Assembly: GCF_002850745.1 (NCBI RefSeq)
Contig: NZ_KZ559468.1
Location: 359,270-423,269, forward strand
Source of the DNA: Nonomuraea indica
Lineage (GTDB): Bacteria > Actinomycetota > Actinomycetes > Streptosporangiales > Streptosporangiaceae
Length of the DNA: 64,000 nucleotides
Direction of reading: 5' to 3'
The position numbers were made by a program, and so were the translations under genes. Below are positions 34,239 to 42,383 of this stretch, piece after piece; positions within the stretch are counted from its first letter, which is position 1, and the number at the start of each line of letters is the position of its first letter. A model generated the notes under the pieces. That model worked only from the letters and a program-made list of their open reading frames with translations. It was not told where the DNA came from and made no database searches.

Positions 34239-35364
34239 CCAGAACGCGGAGCGGCTGCGCAGGTGGCGGCTGGTGCTGGGCGGCGGGGCGGCCGACGGGA
34301 CCGGTGTGGGGCTGAGCGGCGCGGACGCGCGCGTGGACGGCGCTCTCGGCGCCCTCTACGACCGCGAGGGCGGGCTGGGCGCGTCGGCGCCCAGGGTGGC
34401 GCGGTGGCTGGGCGACATCAGGGACTGCTTCCCGGCCACCGTCGTGCAGGTGCTGCAACGCGACGCGATCGACCGGCTCGACCTCACCAGGCTGCTGCTC
34501 GAACCGGAGATGCTGGAGGCCGTGCGACCCGACGTGCACCTGGTCGGCACGCTGCTGTCGCTCAACCGGCTGATGCCCGACCGGGCCCGCGAGCCGGCCA
34601 GGGCCGTGGTGCGTTCGGTGGTCGACGAGCTCGAACGCAGGCTCGCCCACCGGACGCGCGCCGCGGTCGCCGGCGCGCTCGACCGCTCGGCCAGGACCCG
34701 CCGGCCGAAGCGGGCGGCCGACATCGACTGGGACCGGACGATCAGGGCCAACCTGCGCCACTACCTGCCCGCGCGGGCGACCGTGGTGCCGTCGCGGCTG
34801 GTCGGCTACGCCCGCAGGGAGCGGGCCGTGCCGCGCGAGGTGGTGCTGTGCGTCGACCAGAGCGGCTCGATGGCCGCCTCGGTGGTGTACGCGGGGGTGT
34901 TCGGGGCGGCGCTGGCGTCGATCCGGTCGCTCAGGACGTCGCTGGTGGTGTTCGACACGGCCGTGGCGGACCTGACCGACCGGCTGCACGACCCGGTGGA
35001 GCTGCTGTTCGGCACCCAGCTCGGCGGCGGCACCGACATCAACCGGGCCGTCGCCTACGCCGAGGGCCTGATCACCCGGCCTGCCGGCGCCGTCCTCGTC
35101 CTGATCAGCGACCTGTTCGAGGGCGGGGTGCGCGAGGAGCTGCTGCGCCGGGTGGCGGCGCTGACCCAGGCCGGGGTCCAGGTGATCGTGCTGCTGGCCC
35201 TGTCCGACGAGGGGGCGCCGTCCTACGACCACGACAACGCAGCCGCGCTGGCCGCGCTGGGCGTGCCCGCGTTCGCGTGCACGCCGGACGCGTTCCCCGA
35301 CCTGATGGCCGCCGCGATCGAGCGGCGTGACCTCACCCGCTGGGCCGAACGGCACACCACCTGA
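34231..35364 (+). CDS. VWA-domain protein, MoxR partner
   Basis: This 377-residue protein has an N-terminal helical region and a C-terminal von Willebrand factor A domain with a complete MIDAS metal site: DQSGS at residues 209-213, Thr268 in GGGTDIN and Asp294 in SDLFEGG. MoxR ATPases typically act with such VWA proteins. The ATG lies inside the end of the DUF5682-like gene (8-bp overlap). It is the last gene of the five-gene operon and ends 15 bp before a convergent exporter gene. Confidence 0.88.
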   Translation: MDDQNAERLRRWRLVLGGGAADGTGVGLSGADARVDGALGALYDREGGLGASAPRVARWLGDIRDCFPATVVQVLQRDAIDRLDLTRLLLEPEMLEAVRPDVHLVGTLLSLNRLMPDRAREPARAVVRSVVDELERRLAHRTRAAVAGALDRSARTRRPKRAADIDWDRTIRANLRHYLPARATVVPSRLVGYARRERAVPREVVLCVDQSGSMAASVVYAGVFGAALASIRSLRTSLVVFDTAVADLTDRLHDPVELLFGTQLGGGTDINRAVAYAEGLITRPAGAVLVLISDLFEGGVREELLRRVAALTQAGVQVIVLLALSDEGAPSYDHDNAAALAALGVPAFACTPDAFPDLMAAAIERRDLTRWAERHTT

Positions 35365-35379
35365 GGCACGGCCGCCGGG

Positions 35380-36813
35380 TCAGTGGGCGGGCAGGGCGCG
35401 GCGCGGCAGCAGGAACGACAGGCCGAAGGTGAGGGCCAGCAGCCCGATCTCGACCCAGACCGTCGCCTGCATGGCCGAGCCGAAGCCCCACCGGCGGTCG
35501 AGCAGGTCGAAGAAGAGCGTGCCCAGCAGCGCGGTGCCGAGGGCCGCGCCGAGCTGCTGCATCGCGGTCAGCGTGCCGGACGCCGAGCCGGACTCGTGCG
35601 GATCCACCCCGGCGAGCACGATGTCGAAGAACGGCGCCATGGTCAGCCCCATCCCGATGCCGACGAGGGCCAGGCCGGGGGCGAGCTGCCACGGGCCGAC
35701 CTGGAGGCCGGCGAGGTGGATCGTCAGGCCGAGCACGCCCGCGCCGGTCGCCATGACGCCGGTGCCGATCTGGAGCAGGCCACGTCCGAGCCGCTCCTGC
35801 AGCCCCGACATGGCCAGCCCGAAGCCGATGACGCCGCCCACGGCCTGGGGCAGGCCGGTGAGGCCGGCCTTGAGCGGGCCGTAGCCAAGGCCCACCTGGG
35901 TGTAGAGGGTGAAGACGAGGCTCAGACCCATCAGCCCGGAGAAGAACGCGAGACCGGCGACCAGTCCTCCGGTGAACGCCCGCTTCCGGAACAGGCTGGG
36001 CGTCACCAGCGGATCGCCGCCGGAGCGCGCCCGGCGCGTCTCGTGCGCGCCGAACAGGGCGAAGACCGCGAGCGAGGCCGCCATCGAGACGAACGTCCAG
36101 GCCGGCCAGCCGAGCTCCTGACCCTGGATGAGCGGGTAGAGGAGCAGGAATCCGGCGACGGAGACGAGCAGCACGCCGATGAGGTCCAGCCGGGTTGCGC
36201 CCGGCAGCCGCAGCTCCGGCAGCAGCCGCATGGCGGCCACGGCCGCCGCCAGCCCCACCGGCAGGTTGATCAGGAAGATCATGCGCCAGCCGGTCCCGAA
36301 CAGGTCGGCGTCCACCAGCCACCCGGCCAGGATCGGCCCGCCCACCGACGACGTCGCGATGACCGGCCCGAACAGGCCGAACGCCTTGCCGATCTCCTCC
36401 GGAGGGAACATCTCCTTGATCAGGCCGAGCCCCTGCGGGATCATCACGGCCCCGAACAGTCCCTGCAGCACCCGCCCGCCGACGAGCATCTCGGGGCTGA
36501 CGGCCAGGCCGCACAGCAGGGACGTGGCCGTGAAGCCGAACGCCCCGATGACGAACATGCGCTTGCGGCCGTACAGGTCGCCGAGGCGGCCCCCGGTGAT
36601 GAGGCCGACGGCCATGGCGAGCGTGTAGCCGGCGCCCAGCCACTGCACCAGGCTGGCCGAGCCGCCCAGGTCCGCCCGGATGGTGGGGGCGGCGATGGTG
36701 GTGACGAGCGCGTCGAGTAAGTCCATGACCTCGGCGGCGAGGATCACGGCCAGCGCGGCCCAGCGCCGCCGGTACGGCTGCCGGGTCGTCGCCGGAGCGG
36801 TGACGGTGGTCAA
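35380..36813 (-). CDS. DHA2-family MFS drug exporter
   Basis: This 477-residue MFS protein has the DHA2-type pattern with about 14 hydrophobic helices. Motif A is GRLGDLYGRKR and motif C-like SSVGGPILAG follows. It probably exports a drug or toxic metabolite using proton motive force. The TTG start has AAGGGAG seven bases upstream. It is divergent from a TetR gene with two palindromic operators between them. Confidence 0.87.
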   Translation of the reverse strand: MTTVTAPATTRQPYRRRWAALAVILAAEVMDLLDALVTTIAAPTIRADLGGSASLVQWLGAGYTLAMAVGLITGGRLGDLYGRKRMFVIGAFGFTATSLLCGLAVSPEMLVGGRVLQGLFGAVMIPQGLGLIKEMFPPEEIGKAFGLFGPVIATSSVGGPILAGWLVDADLFGTGWRMIFLINLPVGLAAAVAAMRLLPELRLPGATRLDLIGVLLVSVAGFLLLYPLIQGQELGWPAWTFVSMAASLAVFALFGAHETRRARSGGDPLVTPSLFRKRAFTGGLVAGLAFFSGLMGLSLVFTLYTQVGLGYGPLKAGLTGLPQAVGGVIGFGLAMSGLQERLGRGLLQIGTGVMATGAGVLGLTIHLAGLQVGPWQLAPGLALVGIGMGLTMAPFFDIVLAGVDPHESGSASGTLTAMQQLGAALGTALLGTLFFDLLDRRWGFGSAMQATVWVEIGLLALTFGLSFLLPRRALPAH

Positions 36814-36844
36814 AGTGGCGCTCCCTTAAAACGTCGTTCGAAGC

Positions 36845-36894
36845 ACGAACACTGTTCGTTGACGTACGATGTTCTAGTGACGAACAGCGTTCGT
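36845..36894. promoter_or_regulatory. Twin 15-bp TetR operators
   Basis: Two palindromes lie between the exporter and the TetR gene: ACGAACACTGTTCGT at 36845-36859 (seven-base arms) and ACGAACAGCGTTCGT at 36880-36894 (six-base arms). Their centres are 35 bp apart. They share 13 of 15 bases and probably bind the divergent TetR protein to repress both genes. Confidence 0.75.
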
Positions 36895-36912
36895 GTCAAG
36901 TACATTGTTCGC

Positions 36913-37674
36913 ATGGGAAGCGACACGGACGTACCGCCCCCGCCCTGGCGCACGCCCCCGCGCAAGGCGCAGCGCCGGCCCCAGCTCAGCCAGGACCTGA
37001 TCGTCGAGACGGGCCTCGCCATCCTCGACGCCGAAGGGCTCGACGCGCTGAGCATGCGACGGGTGGCCCAGGTGCTCGGCACCGGCCCCGCCTCGCTGTA
37101 CGCGCACGTGTCGGGCAAGGACGAGCTGCTGGAGCTCATCTACGACCAGGTGCTCGGCGAGGTCCGGCTGCCCGCGCCCGACCCCGCCCGCTGGCAGGAG
37201 CAGCTGCGCGCCTACGCCGAGGAGATGCACCGGGTCCTGGCCGGCCACGCCGACGTGGCCCGCGCGGCGCTCGCCGGCATCCCCACCGGGCCCAACGCCG
37301 TCCGGCTCGCCGAGTACGTGCTCGGCCTGCTCATCGAGGCGGGCATGCCGCCCCGCGAGGCCTCGCTGGCCCTCGATCGGCTCACCCTCTACATCAGCGG
37401 CGACGCCTTCGAGGGCTCCCTGCACTACGCCAGGATGCGGGCCGCCGACCAGCCCGCCGTCGAGACGTACTTCCACCGCTACGTCGACCAGGTCGCCACC
37501 TACTTCCGGTCGCTGCCGCCCGAGCGTTTCCCGTACATCAGCGGCAACGTCGACGCGATGATCGCCGACGGCGGCGAGGCGCGCTTCCGGTACGGCCTCG
37601 ACCTGCTCCTCGCCGGGCTGGCGGCGCGCATGCCGCCCGCCCCCGCCGACCACCGGGAACGGGGCGGCCGCTAG
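36913..37674 (+). CDS. TetR-family repressor (TetR_C_1-like)
   Basis: This 253-residue regulator has a TetR helix-turn-helix around residues 35-70 (LSMRRVAQVLGTGPASLYAHVSG) and a large helical ligand domain. It is divergent from the DHA2 exporter, its likely target, and its own promoter region contains two matching palindromes. The ATG at 36913 is preferred over the in-frame TTG at 36859, which lies inside an operator. Confidence 0.85.
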   Translation: MGSDTDVPPPPWRTPPRKAQRRPQLSQDLIVETGLAILDAEGLDALSMRRVAQVLGTGPASLYAHVSGKDELLELIYDQVLGEVRLPAPDPARWQEQLRAYAEEMHRVLAGHADVARAALAGIPTGPNAVRLAEYVLGLLIEAGMPPREASLALDRLTLYISGDAFEGSLHYARMRAADQPAVETYFHRYVDQVATYFRSLPPERFPYISGNVDAMIADGGEARFRYGLDLLLAGLAARMPPAPADHRERGGR

Positions 37675-37716
37675 GCCCAATTGCCTAGGGCCCGCGCCCG
37701 ATGCGCCGCGAGGGCG

Positions 37717-37730
37717 TGCGGCCCTAGCGT
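37717..37730 (+). promoter_or_regulatory. Leaderless promoter -10 of MFS gene
   Basis: TGCGGCCCTAGCGT ends in the -10-like TAGCGT, seven bases before the ATG at 37738. With no ribosome-binding site, this suggests a leaderless mRNA. An identical 14-mer sits in the same position before the methyltransferase at 40171. Confidence 0.5.
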
Positions 37731-37737
37731 CGCCCGT

Positions 37738-39120
37738 ATGACATCCACTGTTGAAGCCGTTGCGGCCCCCGCCCCGGGCGTGGGCTCCCCCGGATACCGG
37801 GCGATCAGCGTCGGGCTGGTCGCGTTGATCATGCTGGTGGCGTTCGAGGCCATGGCGGTGGCGACGGCGATGCCCGTCGTCGCCCGCGACCTCGACGGCA
37901 TGCACCTGTACTACCTGGCCTTCAGCGCGACACTCGCGGCCAGCGTCATCGCCACGGTGCTCGGCGGCCGCTGGGGCGACGTGAAGGGCCCCGTGGCGCC
38001 GCTCACCGCCGGAGTGGCGACCTTCGTGGCCGGACTGCTGGTGGCGGGGTTCGCGCAGGGCATGGAGGTGTTCGTCGCCGGCCGGTTCGTCCAGGGGCTC
38101 GGCGCGGGCCTGATCCAGGTCTCGCTGTACGTGCTGGTCGCCAGGGTCTACCCGGCGGCGGCGCACCCCAAGGTGTTCGCCCTGTTCTCGGCCGCGTGGG
38201 TGGTGCCGTCCATGGTGGGGCCCGCCATCACCGGCTTCGTCGTGCAGAACGCCGACTGGCGGTGGGTCTTCCTCGGCGTGTCCCTCATCGTCGTCCCGGC
38301 CGCGTTGCTGCTGTGGCGCGGCATCGCCGGGCACGCGCTGCGCGGCGGCATCGCCGAGCCCGCCCCCGGCCTCGGCCGCAAGCTCGTCTGGGCGGGGCTG
38401 ACCGCCGTCGCCGCCGCTCTCATCCAGTACGGCAGCGCGCTCGACCTCGCCGGCCTGCCGCTGCTCGCCGTCGGCGTCGTGCTGCTCGCCGTGGCGCTGC
38501 CGAAGCTGCTGCCCGCCGGGTCGCTGCGGGCCGCCCGCGGCCTGCCGAGCGCCCCCCTGCTGCGCGGCCTCGCCTACGGCTCGCTCATGGCCGCCGAGGT
38601 GCTCGTCCCGCTCATGCTGATGAAGGAACGCGGCCTGACCACGGTCGGCGCGGGCGTCGTGCTGACCGTCGGCGCGCTCGGCTGGTCCGCCGGCTCCTGG
38701 ATCAAGGGCCGCGGCGTGATCAGCCACATCACGGCCGTCCGGGGCGGCGCCATCATGATCGCGACCGGCATCGCGCTGGTCTCGCTCGTCCTCGTCGACG
38801 CGGTGCCGCTCGTCGTCGCCCACGTCGCCCTGGCCATCGCCGGGCTCGGCATCGGCGCCCTGCACCCGACGGTGTCGGTGCTGGTGCTGGAGATGTCCAA
38901 GGCCGGGGAGGAGGGCCAGAACACCGCCGCCGTGGGCGTCGGCGAGTCCGTGTTCACCGTGGTCGCCGTGGCCCTGTCCGGGGCCGTCTTCACCGCCGCC
39001 GGCGGCTCGTACCTGGCCGGTCTGGCCTGCACCTTCGTGCTCGCCCTGCTGGCGGTGGCGGTGGCCCCCCGTTTTGCGCGGTCCGCGAAGGCGGGCACTA
39101 TGGAGGGAACCGCGTCATAA
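37738..39120 (+). CDS. MFS transporter
   Basis: This 460-residue MFS protein begins YRAISVGLVALIMLVAFEAMAV and has about 12-14 helices, with GRWGDVKG as a variant motif A and RFVQGLGAGLIQVSLY as motif B-like. The substrate is unknown. The ATG at 37738 appears leaderless. The enolase-like gene begins 11 bp after its stop, so the two are probably co-transcribed. Confidence 0.8.
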   Translation: MTSTVEAVAAPAPGVGSPGYRAISVGLVALIMLVAFEAMAVATAMPVVARDLDGMHLYYLAFSATLAASVIATVLGGRWGDVKGPVAPLTAGVATFVAGLLVAGFAQGMEVFVAGRFVQGLGAGLIQVSLYVLVARVYPAAAHPKVFALFSAAWVVPSMVGPAITGFVVQNADWRWVFLGVSLIVVPAALLLWRGIAGHALRGGIAEPAPGLGRKLVWAGLTAVAAALIQYGSALDLAGLPLLAVGVVLLAVALPKLLPAGSLRAARGLPSAPLLRGLAYGSLMAAEVLVPLMLMKERGLTTVGAGVVLTVGALGWSAGSWIKGRGVISHITAVRGGAIMIATGIALVSLVLVDAVPLVVAHVALAIAGLGIGALHPTVSVLVLEMSKAGEEGQNTAAVGVGESVFTVVAVALSGAVFTAAGGSYLAGLACTFVLALLAVAVAPRFARSAKAGTMEGTAS

Positions 39121-39131
39121 AAGGGGGATGG

Positions 39132-40136
39132 ATGCCGCGCGTGCGTGAGCTGGAGGCTTTCCGGGTGGTCCTGCCATTCGGCAGGCGCTCGGAGAGCCTG
39201 CTCGTCAAGCTCACCGACTACGCCGGCATGACGGGATGGGGCGAGGCCCTCGCCCCCGAGCCCAAGACCTGGGCCCGGCTGGAGGAGACGCTGGGCGCCC
39301 TGCTCGTCGGCGTCGACTGGGAGCACCCCGACGCCGTCCCCGGCACCGACTCGGCGGTCGACATGGCCTGCTGGGACCTGTGGACGAGGATGCGCGGCGT
39401 CCCCCTCGCCCACGCGGTCGGCGGCACCCGCACCTCGCTGATGGCCACCGTCCGGCTGGAGCCCGACAAGTCGGTCGAGCACCTGGTCACCAGGGTCAAC
39501 CAGCAGGTGTGCGCCGGCTACGGCCACGTCACCCTCGACGTCCGCCCCGGCTGGGACGTCGAGCCGGTCCGGGCGGTCCGGGCCGCGTACCCGGCGCTCA
39601 CCCTCGCCGTCGACGGCGGCGGCGCCTACACCGACGGCGGGCAGCTCGTGGCCCTCGACTCCTACGGCATCGAGGTCATCGAACGGCCCTTCCCCGCCTC
39701 CGACGTCCACGCCCACGCCTCCCTGCAGGACCAGGTCGCCGCCGCCGTCGCGGTCGAGGTCCGCTCCACGGCCGAGCTGGACGACTACCTGACGTTGCGG
39801 GCGGCCCGCGTGCTGCTGCTGCGCCCCACCGCCTTCCCGTCGCTCACCGAGGCCCGCCGCGCCCACGACCGCGCCGCGGCGGCCGGCTGGGACATCCAGT
39901 GCGCGGGCGGCCAGGGCGCCGGCCTGGCCCGCGCGGCCACGGTCGCCGTGGCCAGCCTGCCGGGCTGCACGCTGGCGTGCGACGTCACCCAGCCGCCGCG
40001 CCAGAACCAGATCGTCACCCCCATCGTGGGCGCCGCCGCGGGCGTCATCGCCGTGCCCCTGACCCAGCCGGGCCTCGGTCACACGATCGACGAGGCCCGG
40101 GTGCGCCGCATGTCGAAGGACCACTTCCGGGCGTGA
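39132..40136 (+). CDS. Enolase-superfamily protein, degenerate OSBS-like
   Basis: This 334-residue protein has the overall pattern of o-succinylbenzoate synthase/N-acylamino-acid racemase enzymes, such as AVDMACWDLWTRMRGVPLAHAVGG and LTLAVDGGGAYTDGG. The barrel motif that normally reads KxK is TLD at residues 134-136, and the Lys at the end of strand 6 is replaced within LLLRPTA. Metal-ligand positions Asp161, Glu184 and possibly Glu209 remain. Catalysis by the usual two-lysine mechanism therefore seems unlikely. The ATG has an AAGGGGG ribosome-binding site. Confidence 0.68.
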   Translation: MPRVRELEAFRVVLPFGRRSESLLVKLTDYAGMTGWGEALAPEPKTWARLEETLGALLVGVDWEHPDAVPGTDSAVDMACWDLWTRMRGVPLAHAVGGTRTSLMATVRLEPDKSVEHLVTRVNQQVCAGYGHVTLDVRPGWDVEPVRAVRAAYPALTLAVDGGGAYTDGGQLVALDSYGIEVIERPFPASDVHAHASLQDQVAAAVAVEVRSTAELDDYLTLRAARVLLLRPTAFPSLTEARRAHDRAAAAGWDIQCAGGQGAGLARAATVAVASLPGCTLACDVTQPPRQNQIVTPIVGAAAGVIAVPLTQPGLGHTIDEARVRRMSKDHFRA

Positions 40137-40150
40137 CACCGGTGTGATCT

Positions 40151-40164
40151 TGCGGCCCTAGCGT
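40151..40164 (+). promoter_or_regulatory. Leaderless promoter -10 of methyltransferase
   Basis: The same 14-mer as at 37717 ends six bases before the GTG at 40171. A TGACAC -35-like sequence lies at about 40134. The repetition suggests a shared promoter class. Confidence 0.5.
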
Positions 40165-40170
40165 GATCGA

Positions 40171-41097
40171 GTGGCCGAGACCCCCGAGCTGGCCAGGGAC
40201 GGGCGGGCGGGAGAGCTCGACTGGTGGCATGCCGGCGTGCTCTGCCCCCATCCGACGCCCGGCGTCTGCGCCCTTGTGACCCTGCTCGACGTGGAACTGC
40301 GGGCGCGCGGGTACGTCCACACCCACCCCGTGCGGCACCGCCTGCTGACCGGCCCCCTCGGCGACACCGTGAACGTCGTGGAGCTGGCCGGCCGGATCGA
40401 GCGCGGCCTGCCGTACCCGTTCGACCTGGGAGGCGGCATGGCGGGCAGCGACCCCGACGCGGACGCGCGGCGGCTGGCGGCGGAGCATCTGCGGGGCGGT
40501 GACGCGACCGGCTGGTTCGAGCGGCTGTACGCCGAGTCGGCGACGGGTGACGCGGTCGTCCCGTGGGACGCCGGCGCGCCGCATCCGCTGCTCGTCGAGT
40601 GGGCGCTCGAACGAGCCGGGAAGGGCGGCCGGGCGCTGGTGGTGGGAGCGGGGCTGGGGGACGACGCCGAGTACGTCGCCCGGCTCGGCTACGACACCAC
40701 CGCCTTCGACGTCAGCCCGTCGGCGGTGCGGCTGGCCGGGCGGCGCTTCCCCGGCACGCGGGTCGCCTGCCGGGCGGCCGACCTGCTCGACCCGCCGGCC
40801 GGGTGGCGGGAGGCGTTCGACCTGGTCGTGGAGGTCATGACCGTGCAGTCGCTGCCCGAGCACCTGCACGGGCCGGCCGTCGAGCGGGTCGCCGGGTTCG
40901 TGCGGCCCGGCGGCACGCTGGTCGTGATCGCGTCGGCGCGTGACGAGGACGGGCCCGTGTTCGCCCCGCCGTGGCCGCTGACGCCCGCCGAGATCGGCGC
41001 GTTCGCCGGGCACGGGCTGGTCGCCGACCGGATCGAGGACCTGCGCGAGCCTGAGCGGCGCCGCTGGCGGGCGACGTTCCACAGACCGTCAGGCTGA
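40171..41097 (+). CDS. SAM-dependent methyltransferase with N-terminal extension
   Basis: The C-terminal part, from about residue 105, is a class I methyltransferase: GWFERLYAES, GGRALVVGAGLGDDAEY (motif I), TTAFDVSP (acidic loop) and VRPGGTLVVIA (motif IV region), similar to TPMT-like proteins. The N-terminal 90 residues are unfamiliar but have normal coding bias. An internal ATG at 40438 with GGGAGG upstream could start a shorter form. The stop codon lies in a palindrome that is repeated at the end of the convergent ROK gene. Confidence 0.72.
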   Translation: MAETPELARDGRAGELDWWHAGVLCPHPTPGVCALVTLLDVELRARGYVHTHPVRHRLLTGPLGDTVNVVELAGRIERGLPYPFDLGGGMAGSDPDADARRLAAEHLRGGDATGWFERLYAESATGDAVVPWDAGAPHPLLVEWALERAGKGGRALVVGAGLGDDAEYVARLGYDTTAFDVSPSAVRLAGRRFPGTRVACRAADLLDPPAGWREAFDLVVEVMTVQSLPEHLHGPAVERVAGFVRPGGTLVVIASARDEDGPVFAPPWPLTPAEIGAFAGHGLVADRIEDLREPERRRWRATFHRPSG

Positions 41098-41143
41098 CGG
41101 CGTTGTCACGCTGACGGCGTCCGGCGGGCCGTCAGGCTGACGG
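41086..41143. repeat. Paired 15-bp palindromes at convergent gene ends
   Basis: CCGTCAGGCTGACGG occurs perfectly at 41086-41100 and 41129-41143. Each copy encodes the last codons and TGA stop of one of the two convergent genes. A third partial copy (CTGACGG) lies between them. They can act as short bidirectional hairpins. Confidence 0.75.
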
Positions 41144-42277
41144 GGACAGGGCGGCGTCCAGGAGCAGGGAGCCGGCGCCGAGCAGGGCGGCGTCGCGCCC
41201 CGCGCGGGCCGGGGCGATCTCCAGGTCGCGGGTGGCCAGCGGCAGGCACCGTTCGTACACCGCCGCCCGGATCGAGGTGATGAGCGGCTCGGCGGCCGAC
41301 AGGCTGCCGCCGACCGCCACCACGTCCGGGTTGAAGAAGTTGACCAGCACCGTGAGCACCTCGCCGATGCGCCGCCCGGCGGTGCGCACCATGCTGGTGG
41401 CCTCGGGTACGGCGTCGTTGACCAGGCCGACGATGTCGGAGGTGTGGGAGACGGTGACGCCCGCGTCGGTCAGGGCCGTGGCCAGCGCCGCGCCGCTGGC
41501 GTAGGCCTCCAGGCAGTCGTGGTGGCCGCAGGCGCAGATGACGGACGAGTCGGACAGGACGCGCACGTGGCTGATGTCACCCGCGGCGCCCCGCCCCCGG
41601 TGCAGGCGACCGTTGACGATCACGCCACAGCCGATGCCGGTGCCGACCTTGAGCACCATGAGGTTCTCCTGGCCGGGCCACGAGCGGGCCTCGCCGGCGG
41701 CCATGAGGTTGGCGTCGTTCTCCACGAGGATCGGCAGGTCGTAGCGGGCGCGCAGGTGCTCGGCCACCGGGAACTCGTTCCAGCCCGGCATGCGCGACGG
41801 CGTGACGACCCGCTGCGTCGCCGGGTCCACCGGGCCGGGGATGCCGGTGCCGACCCCGCGCAGCGGCACGGTGGGCGGCACGTGCTCCTCCAGCAGCCGG
41901 TCGAACGCCTCCGCCATCAGGTCGAGCGTGGCCTCCGGCCCGTCGGCGATCTCGCACGGCCGTTCCTCCACCACCAGGGGCGCGCCGCTGAGGTCGAGCA
42001 GCCCGAGGCGCACGTGGTGGGCGCCGAGGTCGGCCACGGCCAGCACCCCGGCCGCCGGCGCCAGCGACAACCGGCGGGGCCGGCGCCCGCCGCGGGACGG
42101 ACCGGAGCCCTCCTCGGCCAGCAGCCCGGCCTCGATCAGCTCCTCCACCCGCAGGGACACGCTGGACGCGGCCAGCCCCGACAGGCGGGCCAGGTCGGCG
42201 CGCGACTCCGCCCTACCGGTGGCGACGAGCCGTAACAGGTCCCCCTGCGCACCCTGCACGGGTAGTCGCTGCTTCAT
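41132..42277 (-). CDS. ROK-family transcriptional repressor
   Basis: This 381-residue protein has an N-terminal winged helix (SRADLARLSGLAASSVSLRVEEL region, about residues 20-60) and a ROK domain with GTGIPGPVDP, NDANLMAAGE and the zinc site CACGHHDCLE. NagC/XylR-type regulators have this layout and sense sugars. It is divergent from the amino-acid importer at 42384 and may regulate it, although an amino-acid system would be an unusual target. Confidence 0.85.
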   Translation of the reverse strand: MKQRLPVQGAQGDLLRLVATGRAESRADLARLSGLAASSVSLRVEELIEAGLLAEEGSGPSRGGRRPRRLSLAPAAGVLAVADLGAHHVRLGLLDLSGAPLVVEERPCEIADGPEATLDLMAEAFDRLLEEHVPPTVPLRGVGTGIPGPVDPATQRVVTPSRMPGWNEFPVAEHLRARYDLPILVENDANLMAAGEARSWPGQENLMVLKVGTGIGCGVIVNGRLHRGRGAAGDISHVRVLSDSSVICACGHHDCLEAYASGAALATALTDAGVTVSHTSDIVGLVNDAVPEATSMVRTAGRRIGEVLTVLVNFFNPDVVAVGGSLSAAEPLITSIRAAVYERCLPLATRDLEIAPARAGRDAALLGAGSLLLDAALSPSA

Positions 42278-42317
42278 GTGAGATGAATACCATCAATCGA
42301 CTTCGGCCAACAACGTA

Positions 42318-42347
42318 TTGACTTACTGCGAAATCTACCATTACGGT
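42318..42347 (+). promoter_or_regulatory. Candidate promoter of amino-acid importer
   Basis: TTGACT at 42318-42323 and TACGGT at 42342-42347 are spaced by 18 bases and precede the binding-protein gene by 37-66 bp. They match the -35/-10 pattern of a housekeeping actinomycete promoter. Confidence 0.45.
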
Positions 42348-42383
42348 CCGCTTTGTCTTCGACATCGAAGGAAGTGGATGTGC

